A DNA stretch of 14,260 nt from Spirochaetales bacterium (lineage in GTDB: Bacteria > Spirochaetota > Spirochaetia > ARS1246), in NCBI GenBank assembly GCA_002688185.1, contig NZCE01000053.1, positions 1-14,260 of the forward strand, given 5' to 3'. Both the position numbers and the translations under genes were made by a program. Below are positions 7,849 through 14,260 of this stretch, piece after piece. The notes under the pieces are model-generated. The model made no database searches. It worked only from the letters and a program-made list of their open reading frames with translations, and was not told where the DNA came from. Position 1 is the stretch's first letter, and each line of letters opens with the position of its first letter.

Positions 7849-7903
7849 GGGGGGATAACTCCGCGTTTTTTCCGCAATCGTTAGTCCAGGGAGATGTTTT
7901 TTG

Positions 7904-7912
7904 TGGTATAGT
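7904..7912 (+). promoter_or_regulatory. Candidate extended -10 promoter for the CapA-like gene
   Basis: TGGTATAGT is an extended -10 element (TG one base before TATAGT) in the divergent gap. No good -35 box lies 17 bp upstream, so this is tentative. It would give a leader of about 80 nt before ATG 7998. Confidence 0.35.
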
Positions 7913-7933
7913 TGGGGCCGCAATCTCGCCCCA
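7913..7933. repeat. GC-rich inverted repeat in the divergent intergenic region
   Basis: TGGGGC (7913-7918) and GCCCCA (7928-7933) form a perfect 6-bp dyad around a 9-nt spacer, at the predicted start of the CapA-gene transcript. It could be a hairpin in the leader or an operator. Nothing shows which. Confidence 0.45.
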
Positions 7934-7997
7934 CCCGAACAGTAAATGTATCATAATTGCATTTGGAGGTCAGGGGCCTCGGCCGGAGGTTGGCTGG

Positions 7998-9161
7998 ATG
8001 ACCGTAGCAAAGACAAAAAGGTTGGGCATTTTCATCGTTCCGCTTTTCTTAGCTTTGCTTGCAACCGGCTCGACCCCGATAACCTCCACAAATCTACTTT
8101 CGAGCCGCCGCACTGAGCCGGACACTGTCGTATCAACCCTTACAATGGTGTTTTCCGGTGACATCATGGCTCATGATGTAAATCTCAGCCGAAGACCGTA
8201 TAAAAATATCTATGCCGGGATCCGAAAATACCTTGCCTATGCCGACCTGCGATTTGCGAATCTTGAGTTTGTAGTTGATCCTGCGTCACCGAATAGCGGA
8301 TATCCAAGGTTTAACGCGCCTCCCAAATACGTAAGCGCGGCGCTGGATGCCGGTTTTAATGTCCTTTCTCTCGCCAATAACCATTCACATGACATAGGCG
8401 CCGCGTCAATGCTTCAAACTTTGCGTTCAGTGGCCTTGCTAGGAATTGGGCGTGACATCTATTACAATGGAATTCATTTCCAACCAGAAGAGCAGTTTAC
8501 CCAGACAATAATCCGCCGCAACGGCTGCAAAATTGGATTTCTAGCCGTCACTTCATTTCTCAACAAGCTGGTAACAGACGAGCGGGTGAATGTCGTACCT
8601 TTTTATCGGAAGTGGGCGGAGGAGGCTCTGATAGACCGAGTTCAGGCATTGGCAAAAGAGGTTGATGTATTCGTGCTCTCCTATCATGGCGGAGTTGAGT
8701 ACGCAAGGGAAATTCCTGCCTGGAAACGGCTGTTTTTCCGCAGGCTTGTGCAGGCGGGAGTTGACATCCTCTGGTCACACCATCCCCATGTGGTTCAGAC
8801 GTGGGAAACTCTTGAGTTCGAGGGATCGCAAAAACTCATTCTCTATTCAACCGGCAATTTAATTTCCGGCCAAACATGGAATATAAATCCTGCAGATCCG
8901 TTTTCTGAGCGACTTGGTACCGGTGAGGGTGCGCTCTTTTATGTCGAGCTCATTCTGAGAGACGGCGGATGGCGAATCGTCAGAACTCACGCCGTGCCAA
9001 TAGCAAACTATCAAGATCCCGATTATGGGATGGTAGTCGTGCCATTCAAGGATTTGCCATCCATGAAAATTTCAGATATCTGGAAGCAGTATTACCGTGA
9101 CCGGTACGAGGAACTAAAAGGTAAATTGATCGACACTGGGTCCTGGGGATTTGATCTGTAG
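7998..9161 (+). CDS. CapA-family (PGA_cap) secreted metallophosphatase-like protein
   Basis: The 387-residue protein carries the calcineurin-like metallophosphatase motifs of the CapA family, whose founder takes part in poly-gamma-glutamate capsule export in Bacillus. These are SGDIMAHD (53-60), FANLE (86-90), LANNHSHDIG (125-134), SYHGGVEY (228-235), SHHPHVVQ (260-267) and YSTGNLISGQ (283-292). All expected metal-ligand His, Asp and Asn positions appear present. Residues 6-29 form a basic-plus-hydrophobic signal sequence or membrane anchor with no lipobox, so the domain should act outside the cytoplasm. GGAGG at 7985-7989, 8 nt before the ATG, supports the start. No capB, capC or other capsule genes are in view, so a capsule role is unsupported. 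It could equally act on envelope polysaccharide or peptide. It converges on the large minus-strand gene with a 23-nt gap and no clear terminator. Confidence 0.9.
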   Translation: MTVAKTKRLGIFIVPLFLALLATGSTPITSTNLLSSRRTEPDTVVSTLTMVFSGDIMAHDVNLSRRPYKNIYAGIRKYLAYADLRFANLEFVVDPASPNSGYPRFNAPPKYVSAALDAGFNVLSLANNHSHDIGAASMLQTLRSVALLGIGRDIYYNGIHFQPEEQFTQTIIRRNGCKIGFLAVTSFLNKLVTDERVNVVPFYRKWAEEALIDRVQALAKEVDVFVLSYHGGVEYAREIPAWKRLFFRRLVQAGVDILWSHHPHVVQTWETLEFEGSQKLILYSTGNLISGQTWNINPADPFSERLGTGEGALFYVELILRDGGWRIVRTHAVPIANYQDPDYGMVVVPFKDLPSMKISDIWKQYYRDRYEELKGKLIDTGSWGFDL

Positions 9162-9184
9162 CCCGTCAGCCGGTACGGCACGCC

Positions 9185-11674
9185 TTATGTGTTTCTGTGC
9201 TCTTTTAGGGATAGATACCGGTTTGTTTTTGCATCATATATACAGAGGGAAGGCGAGGGCATCCCCATGGCTTTCTCCGCGGCTTGGCGAGCAACGCGGA
9301 TAAGCTTTTCCTTGCCCCAGGTGCGTGCAAACTGCACAACGCCTGCGGCCACCTCAACACGGGGCGCACTGTAGTCATTGAATTTCACCATCAGACGCAC
9401 CGCGAGACTTACTGCCTCTTCTTTGACTGATCCCGGCAGGATAATAAAGAACTTTGCAGTATCCGCGCGACCCGGAACATCTTTGTACTCACGGATAGAA
9501 TAGTTGATTGTCGAGGCCGCTTGACGAAGCAGGTCTACCCCGGCGTCTTCACCGTTTTCATTGCAATATGCGTTAAAATTTCTGATCTCCAACGACATAA
9601 GAGTAAACGGAATCTTCTTTTGATGGAAAAGATCGATATCAGTACCAAGTTGATTTCGTATGCCCTGCATATTAAACATACTCGTTAACCTGTCTTTGAC
9701 GGCTATCGGTTTTTGCACTGGAGGTTGATCGATTAAAGAAATCGCAGAATCTGCCTCTCGGTAAAAAGGAGTGGGATCCAACGCGGGGACCTTGTACATC
9801 GGCACGGCCGAGTCCGCGGATTCACGCCGGTAGATTTCCTCGCTCGGATATGGGTAAAAAGGACTCCGTTTGCTATTCAACAGAACGCTTAAAACCCGCA
9901 AGATCGAATATGAGAAGAGCAGCAGATTTTCATTTGTCGCTTCCTCGTGGTAGAGAAACATTACATCCTTGAATCTCTGTGACACCGGACTCTCGATCTC
10001 AAACTCAAAGGGAGCGGCGGGATTTTTCACCGTTTTTGGCCTGTTGATAGTTGGATCAGCCAGTTCAGCTGCCACCCGGGAGAGCACTTCACAAAGCTCG
10101 GCGACCAGAGTAAACAACTCCTGGGAGGAGTGACGCATCTCTTTTGGCTTTGGCGTTCCAACCGCGAGATGGGGCAATATGTAAAGTTTCTTTAACCAGA
10201 TAAGATAATCGCGCTGTTTTACGCCAAAAACGGTGGATCTGAACCGGGGGTTACTCTCAATTTCTCTGCAATATTCATATAGATTGGCAAGATAGTGTTG
10301 CGCAACAAGCTCATCGATAAATTGCCGCCATTTGTCTATGGCAGAATTAATAACCTCCCCGAACTTATAATAACGGAAATCTTCAGACGGAATTTCACCA
10401 AACTCGATGGCCCGGAATCCGTAGAAAAGCTCTTGGAGGATTGATGCTAGTATTATGATTTGTTGCAGGCAGTCCTGCCGGGGTACAAGCTCAAAACCTC
10501 TGGGAAAGATAAATAATGTGGCAAAGTAGGGGTACATATCCGGAAAGCTTTCGAGATTTGCCCACCCGGCCTGTGGGAACATTCGTTCAAGAATCTCAAA
10601 TCCTTTCTGCAGATCCGGCTGCTCAAATATATTTGGTTCCGGTTTTTGGCTGGTGGCTACAGGTTCCTCCGGCTCGCTAAAATATTCGTCAGCCACTATG
10701 TTTGGAACGGTAAGAATGTCGGTCCCATGAAAGCCCAGGTAATCGAGTATTTCAGTGCGATGGGTAAAATAGAACGAATGATACGGAGTAAAACGGTCGC
10801 ACGCCAACTTCATGAGCAAAGGATAACATTGAAACTTTAGGTTTTTAAGAACCCGGTCCAGCTCACCGACGGCAGTGACATAGTACCGCTTTGTCCTTTC
10901 CACATCGGGATGATTCTTGGGGAGGGACATAATATTTAGATCATGGGCTCGTTTGAGTGCGGCTCGAATAAACTGCCCGCCGGTGAGATCCATAAGCCGG
11001 ATAATCGGACCAAAAATTCGCCGAACCAAGCCGCTGCAATATCGAAATGAGAGCTGGCGAGGGGACTTTTGCAGATGCGACAACTCTTGATGAAGCCCTT
11101 CAATGTCCCAATCTTTTATTATCGAGAGGATCTGTACAAAAAACGCATTTCTGATTCTGTTTTCCCGATGACGCTGGTTAATTGTCAAAAGCCCGCGTAC
11201 CGACCGCACGAGCCTGTCGATATGCCGGAAAAATAGAACGTCTCCGTGCGCGATAAATTGCGGGTTGATAAAATCTTGATCCTTGATGGCAAAAGAGAAC
11301 AGGGACGTAAAAGCACCACGGTAAGTTTTTATCTTGTGATCCGACTTGGCGGCCAGGAAATTCATTCTGATCCGGTTGAAATAGCCAGCACCGTTTCCGG
11401 GGAGTATCGCTTTTACACGATTGCTTATTGCCGTTGGGTCATTCTTGATTATCTCAGCTTGTTGCCGGCGAAGAATTTTATCGGACTTGCGTCGATTCAG
11501 CTGCCTTAGCTTCTCATATTTTTTTTGTAAATGGGTTTCCGAGCGCTCGACGCCGATCTCGCCACCCAAGGTGGCCGACATTTGCTTTGCCTCTTCAAAC
11601 GAGAGACCGCCCAAGTTATTCCTTGTCCGCTTTAGCTCACCGGGTTCGTAGCGCTCGGGAGGCCGTTTCGCCAT
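9185..11674 (-). CDS. Large spirochaete-type protein with degenerate GGDEF-like C-terminal domain
   Basis: The 829-residue protein begins MAKRPPERYEPGEL followed by a conserved-looking LGGEIGVERSE segment. I recall this layout from uncharacterised spirochaete proteins. Residues 45-85 are highly basic. The middle (about 90-630) is helical and unrecognised. Residues about 655-820 resemble a GGDEF fold: KDRLTSMFN, FTLMSLEIRNFN at the D-loop strand, then RADTAKFFIIL where an active cyclase has RYGGDEFxxxL. The catalytic GGDEF residues are replaced by DTAK, and no RxxD inhibitory site is seen. The domain should therefore be inactive and may bind a ligand or partner. ATG 11674 with AGAGG 8 nt upstream is preferred to GTG 11683. 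There is no signal peptide or membrane segment. No terminator lies between the tRNA-Ala and this gene 94 nt downstream. Function unknown. Confidence 0.8.
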   Translation of the reverse strand: MAKRPPERYEPGELKRTRNNLGGLSFEEAKQMSATLGGEIGVERSETHLQKKYEKLRQLNRRKSDKILRRQQAEIIKNDPTAISNRVKAILPGNGAGYFNRIRMNFLAAKSDHKIKTYRGAFTSLFSFAIKDQDFINPQFIAHGDVLFFRHIDRLVRSVRGLLTINQRHRENRIRNAFFVQILSIIKDWDIEGLHQELSHLQKSPRQLSFRYCSGLVRRIFGPIIRLMDLTGGQFIRAALKRAHDLNIMSLPKNHPDVERTKRYYVTAVGELDRVLKNLKFQCYPLLMKLACDRFTPYHSFYFTHRTEILDYLGFHGTDILTVPNIVADEYFSEPEEPVATSQKPEPNIFEQPDLQKGFEILERMFPQAGWANLESFPDMYPYFATLFIFPRGFELVPRQDCLQQIIILASILQELFYGFRAIEFGEIPSEDFRYYKFGEVINSAIDKWRQFIDELVAQHYLANLYEYCREIESNPRFRSTVFGVKQRDYLIWLKKLYILPHLAVGTPKPKEMRHSSQELFTLVAELCEVLSRVAAELADPTINRPKTVKNPAAPFEFEIESPVSQRFKDVMFLYHEEATNENLLLFSYSILRVLSVLLNSKRSPFYPYPSEEIYRRESADSAVPMYKVPALDPTPFYREADSAISLIDQPPVQKPIAVKDRLTSMFNMQGIRNQLGTDIDLFHQKKIPFTLMSLEIRNFNAYCNENGEDAGVDLLRQAASTINYSIREYKDVPGRADTAKFFIILPGSVKEEAVSLAVRLMVKFNDYSAPRVEVAAGVVQFARTWGKEKLIRVARQAAEKAMGMPSPSLCIYDAKTNRYLSLKEHRNT

Positions 11675-11768
11675 CAATGGCACCTCTGCATACTGCTGTT
11701 AACGGCCAGCACTTGCACGACGGGTGTAGGTCACACTCGCACTTGCCGCGTTCCACCTCCCGATCTTT

Positions 11769-11841
11769 TGGAGGATAGGGGAATTGAACCCCTGACCTAT
11801 AGATTGCGAACCTATCGCTCTACCATCTGAGCTAATCCCCC
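11769..11841 (-). tRNA. tRNA-Ala(CGC)
   Basis: A complete cloverleaf reads on the minus strand from 11841. The acceptor is GGGGGAT/ATCCTCC with the G3-U70 pair that identifies alanine tRNAs. The D-arm is GCTC/GAGC. The anticodon stem ATAGG/TCTAT closes loop TTCGCAA, anticodon CGC (reads GCG). The T-arm is AGGGG/CCCCT with loop TTCAATT. A73 is present. The 3' CCA is not encoded, as the next bases are AAAG. Confidence 0.96.
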
Positions 11842-11855
11842 AATGGTCGAAACCA

Positions 11856-11884
11856 AGTATATCTCAGCGGCGTTAAAATGTCAG
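11856..11884 (-). promoter_or_regulatory. Promoter of tRNA-Ala
   Basis: On the minus strand CTGACA (11884-11879) and TATACT (11861-11856) each match the sigma-70 consensus at five of six bases, with exactly 17 bp between them. The -10 box ends 14 nt before the tRNA 5' end, so the precursor has a short leader. The -35 box lies in the loop of a weak AT-rich dyad (AAAATG/CATTTT, 11875-11894). Confidence 0.8.
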
Positions 11885-11924
11885 CTTGCATTTTGACGAT
11901 GAAGTTTTTGAGATTTGCGTGCCT

Positions 11925-12845
11925 TTAGAGCTCGAGTACCATCCCCTCCCGAGCCATTTCGATTTCCATTTCGGTCTTGCCGCCAATGAGCTCCCGATAG
12001 TGCTCCAGCAATCCGTCGATTTGTTCATCGGTGCGAAGCGGATCGTGGTGAAACAGTACCAGCTTTTTCACCCCAGCTTTGTGTGCAGAGTTTATTGCAA
12101 ACTCAAATGGCGTGTGCCCCCACCCCAACTTGGAATCGAGATACTCCTCGTTGGTATACTGGGTATCATGTACCAAGATGTCGGCATTCTGGTAAAATTG
12201 GAGGACCTTCTCATTTTCCTCCCTCGCTGCGATCTCCCCCTCTTCCGCTGCCATAGCGTCATATCGGGGATCTTCCGGATCCGACGGAAATACGTTTCTG
12301 AACGGTTCATTATCATAAGCCGTGCAAAAAACCTTTCCCTCCCGCTCAAATCGATATCCTAGACAGAGAATTGGGTGGTTTAGGTATTTTGTGGTGACTT
12401 GTATGCCGTCACCGAGGTCTATGGAACTTTCTTTGAGGGGGTGATAGGTAATGTCGGCGGCCAGCTCGCTGTGTTTTATGGGGAAGTATCGATAGGTGAG
12501 CTGATCGCCTATGATTCGATCAAGACCTTCATCCTCATAGGTGACCGGGCCGTAAACCTTGAGCTTGCTGCTCGGAATAAATATCGGTGTAAAAAAGGGA
12601 AAACCCATTATGTGATCCCAATGGGTGTGGGTAATGAATATTGAAGTATCTATTGGACCCTTTGGCAAATCGTTCTGCATCATGTGGTTTCCGAGAGCCC
12701 TAATTCCCGATCCGGCATCCATGATAATAAGCTTCTCTTCCTCTCCAAATCTGAGCTCGAGGCACGCGGTATTACCGCCGTATTCTACCGTATTAGGACC
12801 TGGACAGGGGATTGAGCCACGTACTCCCCAAAACCGTATTTTCAT
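11925..12845 (-). CDS. Metallo-beta-lactamase-fold hydrolase
   Basis: This 306-residue enzyme has a full set of binuclear metal ligands of the MBL fold: HTHWDH at 73-78, H157 in LNHP, D178 in YDNE and H266 in FHHDP. H226-D227 (HDTQY) and GWGH (241-244) are further family marks. The N-terminal MKIRFWGVRGSIPCPG with YGGNT is typical of a cytoplasmic MBL branch near PhnP/RNase Z-like phosphodiesterases, so a phosphodiester or cyclic-nucleotide substrate is possible but unproven. Family-like sequence begins at ATG 12845, which has AGGAG (12857-12853) 7 nt upstream. A longer frame from 12932 overlaps the HDOD gene in another frame and is not credible. The gene starts 19 nt after the HDOD stop, so the two are almost surely one transcript. 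No signal peptide. Confidence 0.9.
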   Translation of the reverse strand: MKIRFWGVRGSIPCPGPNTVEYGGNTACLELRFGEEEKLIIMDAGSGIRALGNHMMQNDLPKGPIDTSIFITHTHWDHIMGFPFFTPIFIPSSKLKVYGPVTYEDEGLDRIIGDQLTYRYFPIKHSELAADITYHPLKESSIDLGDGIQVTTKYLNHPILCLGYRFEREGKVFCTAYDNEPFRNVFPSDPEDPRYDAMAAEEGEIAAREENEKVLQFYQNADILVHDTQYTNEEYLDSKLGWGHTPFEFAINSAHKAGVKKLVLFHHDPLRTDEQIDGLLEHYRELIGGKTEMEIEMAREGMVLEL

Positions 12846-12864
12846 GAGAACACTCCTGATGCGG

Positions 12865-13737
12865 CTAGCTGGCGACCTGGAGGAATATGCGGGCCTTCTC
12901 GATCTCCGTGTTAACTCGGTGCGCAAGTTCATCCTCGATATAGCCGATATCGAAATTCAAATAGCCGGCAATAGACGGATCTAAAGATTGCGGATACCGA
13001 TCCCCGGAGAATCCGATTTCTTCTACATTTGCAAAATAGTTTGCCATGGCCACCGTATAGATAATGTCTTTAAACTCACCATCGTAAGCCCCGGCAGCGT
13101 GATGATAGCTTATTGTATCGTAGATCTCTGCGCCCAAATTCCAGTTATCGACAATCATGCCGCCCACTTTACTATGGTCAACACCGATGATCCGGGTTTC
13201 AGCATCATGAAGGGCAATAGCTTCTGAGTCCATGAGGGCTATTACCTCCATATATTGCTTAGGCAGCCGATTATTGAGGGGGATTTTGCCAATATCATGA
13301 AGAAGCCCGGCAATAAAATACTCCTCATGGAACTTTCTATCTATTTTTCTCTGCCAGGCAATAAGCTTTGCGGTGACTCCCACACAGAGTGAATGTCTCC
13401 AGAATCCTTCCATGTTGAGGGCCTGTGAATCAGAAGTTGTACCGAGGGTGCCGAGTACCGCGGTGCTCAGCGATAAGTTTTTTACCGTGTTTACGCCCAA
13501 CATGATAATTGCACGAACTAGGGACGTTATTTCCTGATTAAGACCGTAGTAGGCGGAATTAATCAGTCTCATAACTCTGCCCATGAGAACTGGATCAATG
13601 CTGATTATTTTATTGAGATCGGCCGGAGAAGCCTGCGGATCGTTACATACCTCCAGCACTTTGGCAATGCTGGTGGGAAGGCTGGGCATCCGTTCTATAT
13701 ACGAGTCGATGGCATATATATACCGCTGACTATCCAT
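12865..13737 (-). CDS. HDOD domain protein
   Basis: The 290-residue protein is an HDOD domain, a HD-like fold used in bacterial output signalling. The N-terminal helices fit the family: MPSLPTSIAKVLEV (17-30), SIDPVLMGRVMRLINSAYYG (46-65) and RAIIMLGVNTVKNLSL (75-90). Unlike many HDOD proteins it keeps H115 (WRHSL), the HD pair H147-D148 in GLLHDIGK, H188 (GVDHSKVG) and H212-H213 (SYHHAAG). A metal site and phosphohydrolase activity are therefore conceivable. No receiver or GGDEF domain is attached. Start ATG 13737 overlaps the end of the upstream gene by 8 nt, and AAGGAG lies 8 nt before it. This tight coupling upstream, and the MBL gene 19 nt downstream, suggest one operon. Activity is not established. 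Confidence 0.92.
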   Translation of the reverse strand: MDSQRYIYAIDSYIERMPSLPTSIAKVLEVCNDPQASPADLNKIISIDPVLMGRVMRLINSAYYGLNQEITSLVRAIIMLGVNTVKNLSLSTAVLGTLGTTSDSQALNMEGFWRHSLCVGVTAKLIAWQRKIDRKFHEEYFIAGLLHDIGKIPLNNRLPKQYMEVIALMDSEAIALHDAETRIIGVDHSKVGGMIVDNWNLGAEIYDTISYHHAAGAYDGEFKDIIYTVAMANYFANVEEIGFSGDRYPQSLDPSIAGYLNFDIGYIEDELAHRVNTEIEKARIFLQVAS

Positions 13738-14260
13738 CAGGCTTTCTCCTTACGCTGTCTACAATATGAGAGATTTTTTGCGTGAGCGCAAGACCGATTC
13801 GCTCATTGGGAAGGCCCTTGGCGAGGCCCTGAAGGTAGGTGAATGTTTGAGCAATTGATGATGAGCTGAGATCTGCTTTTGTGGGTGTGGCCGTCTCACC
13901 GCTATATTTTTTTTGTATACCTTTACTGCCTTTGAGGCGGCTTCTGAGAGCCTCCATCCTCAAGAGAAGATCTTGATCGTCAAAAATCTTGCGCGCCTTA
14001 TTTGGAAAGTGTTCCGCGAGCTCTTCGAGCCGACGTAGAAGGCCGGAAGGTTGATCGGCGCTCAGGGAGAGCGCTGGTGGCTCATCCGGTTCCTCTGCTG
14101 ATGCCGGGTCAGGCTCCGGCGGAGTCTCAGAATCAGGCGGCGCAGTTTCCGCAGCAAGTTCGGGAACGGGTCCGGGCGGCGGCTCAAGCGGCGGCTCAAG
14201 CGGCGGCTCAAGCGGCGGCTCAAGCGGCGGCTCAAGCGGCGGCTCAAGCGGCGGCTCAAG
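13730..14260 (-). CDS. Pro-rich repeat protein of unknown function (N-terminus beyond window)
   Basis: The frame is open from the window edge to TAG 13732-13730, giving 176 visible residues. The first 28 are seven perfect Leu-Glu-Pro-Pro units. A disordered Pro/Glu-rich stretch follows to about residue 70. The last 100 residues look folded, with helices around LLRRLEELAEHFPNKARKIF and a C-terminal segment rich in charged residues (ISHIVDSVRRKPDG). I do not recognise the domain. The low-complexity stretch could be a linker between an unseen N-terminal part (perhaps envelope or membrane) and the C-terminal domain, but that is inference. The gene overlaps the HDOD start by 8 nt, so it is the upstream member of the HDOD-MBL operon. 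Confidence 0.7.
   Translation of the reverse strand, partial: LEPPLEPPLEPPLEPPLEPPLEPPLEPPPGPVPELAAETAPPDSETPPEPDPASAEEPDEPPALSLSADQPSGLLRRLEELAEHFPNKARKIFDDQDLLLRMEALRSRLKGSKGIQKKYSGETATPTKADLSSSSIAQTFTYLQGLAKGLPNERIGLALTQKISHIVDSVRRKPDG
14177..14260. repeat. 12-bp tandem repeat, seven perfect copies, cut by the window edge
   Basis: CGGCGGCTCAAG on the plus strand is repeated seven times without change and runs to the last base. Read on the minus strand it encodes LEPP units of the Pro-rich protein. The unit is a multiple of three, so copy-number change keeps the frame. Confidence 0.97.

Noticed and set aside
7849..7923. TTG-initiated N-terminal extension of the DUF2161 protein.
   Set aside because: The extra 25 residues look non-family and have no ribosome binding site; ATG 7848 is preferred.
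11715..11735. Hairpin CGGGTGT/ACACTCG after the tRNA as a terminator.
   Set aside because: Short, has a mismatch on the transcribed strand and no T-run.
11875..11894. AAAATG/CATTTT dyad as a terminator for the MBL gene.
   Set aside because: The stem is AT-only except one pair, has no T-run, and its loop holds the tRNA -35 box.
14062..14259. Minus-strand frame encoding an Arg/Leu/Ser repeat.
   Set aside because: It is an alternate frame of the 12-bp repeat; the LEPP frame is continuous with the gene that overlaps HDOD.
14177..14260. CRISPR-like array.
   Set aside because: Units are contiguous 12-mers with no spacers and lie within a coding frame.

Overview
The window most resembles a contig from a member of the Spirochaetota. 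The main clue is the 829-residue protein at 9185-11674. Its N-terminus (MAKRPPERYEPGEL...) and layout match, from memory, a family I associate with spirochaetes. No database search was possible, so the assignment is moderate. Base composition looks near 50% GC by eye. The right edge falls inside a 12-bp tandem repeat, a typical place for an assembly to break.

Left block, plus strand (1-4676). A signalling ATPase/TPR protein lacks its N-terminus and Walker A region. It is followed 10 nt later by a stand-alone cyclic-nucleotide-binding protein, then 9 nt later by a PaaI-type hotdog thioesterase. A near-consensus sigma-70 promoter at 3227-3255 then starts a separate transcript for an orphan TrpB2-type tryptophan synthase beta chain.

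Centre, minus strand (4749-7848). A DUF2161-type PD-(D/E)XK protein lies just upstream of one continuous reading frame that joins a FatA/FatB-like acyl-ACP thioesterase to an amidase-signature enzyme. This fusion is the most unusual protein in the window. A long stem-loop fills the gap between its end and the convergent trpB2 gene. A divergent, secreted CapA-like protein (7998-9161) reads right.

Right block, minus strand (9185-14260). In transcription order there is a partial Pro-rich protein with LEPP repeats, an HDOD protein, a metallo-beta-lactamase-fold hydrolase, a tRNA-Ala(CGC) with its own promoter, and the large spirochaete-type protein with a degenerate GGDEF-like C-terminus. The first three are tightly packed and look like one operon. 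The large gene may be reached by read-through from the tRNA promoter.

Several products suggest nucleotide or output signalling: the cNMP-binding domain, the cyclase-type ATPase/TPR protein, HDOD, the degenerate GGDEF domain and the MBL hydrolase. No complete mobile element, CRISPR array or rRNA was seen, and no stretch over 300 bases lacks a gene.
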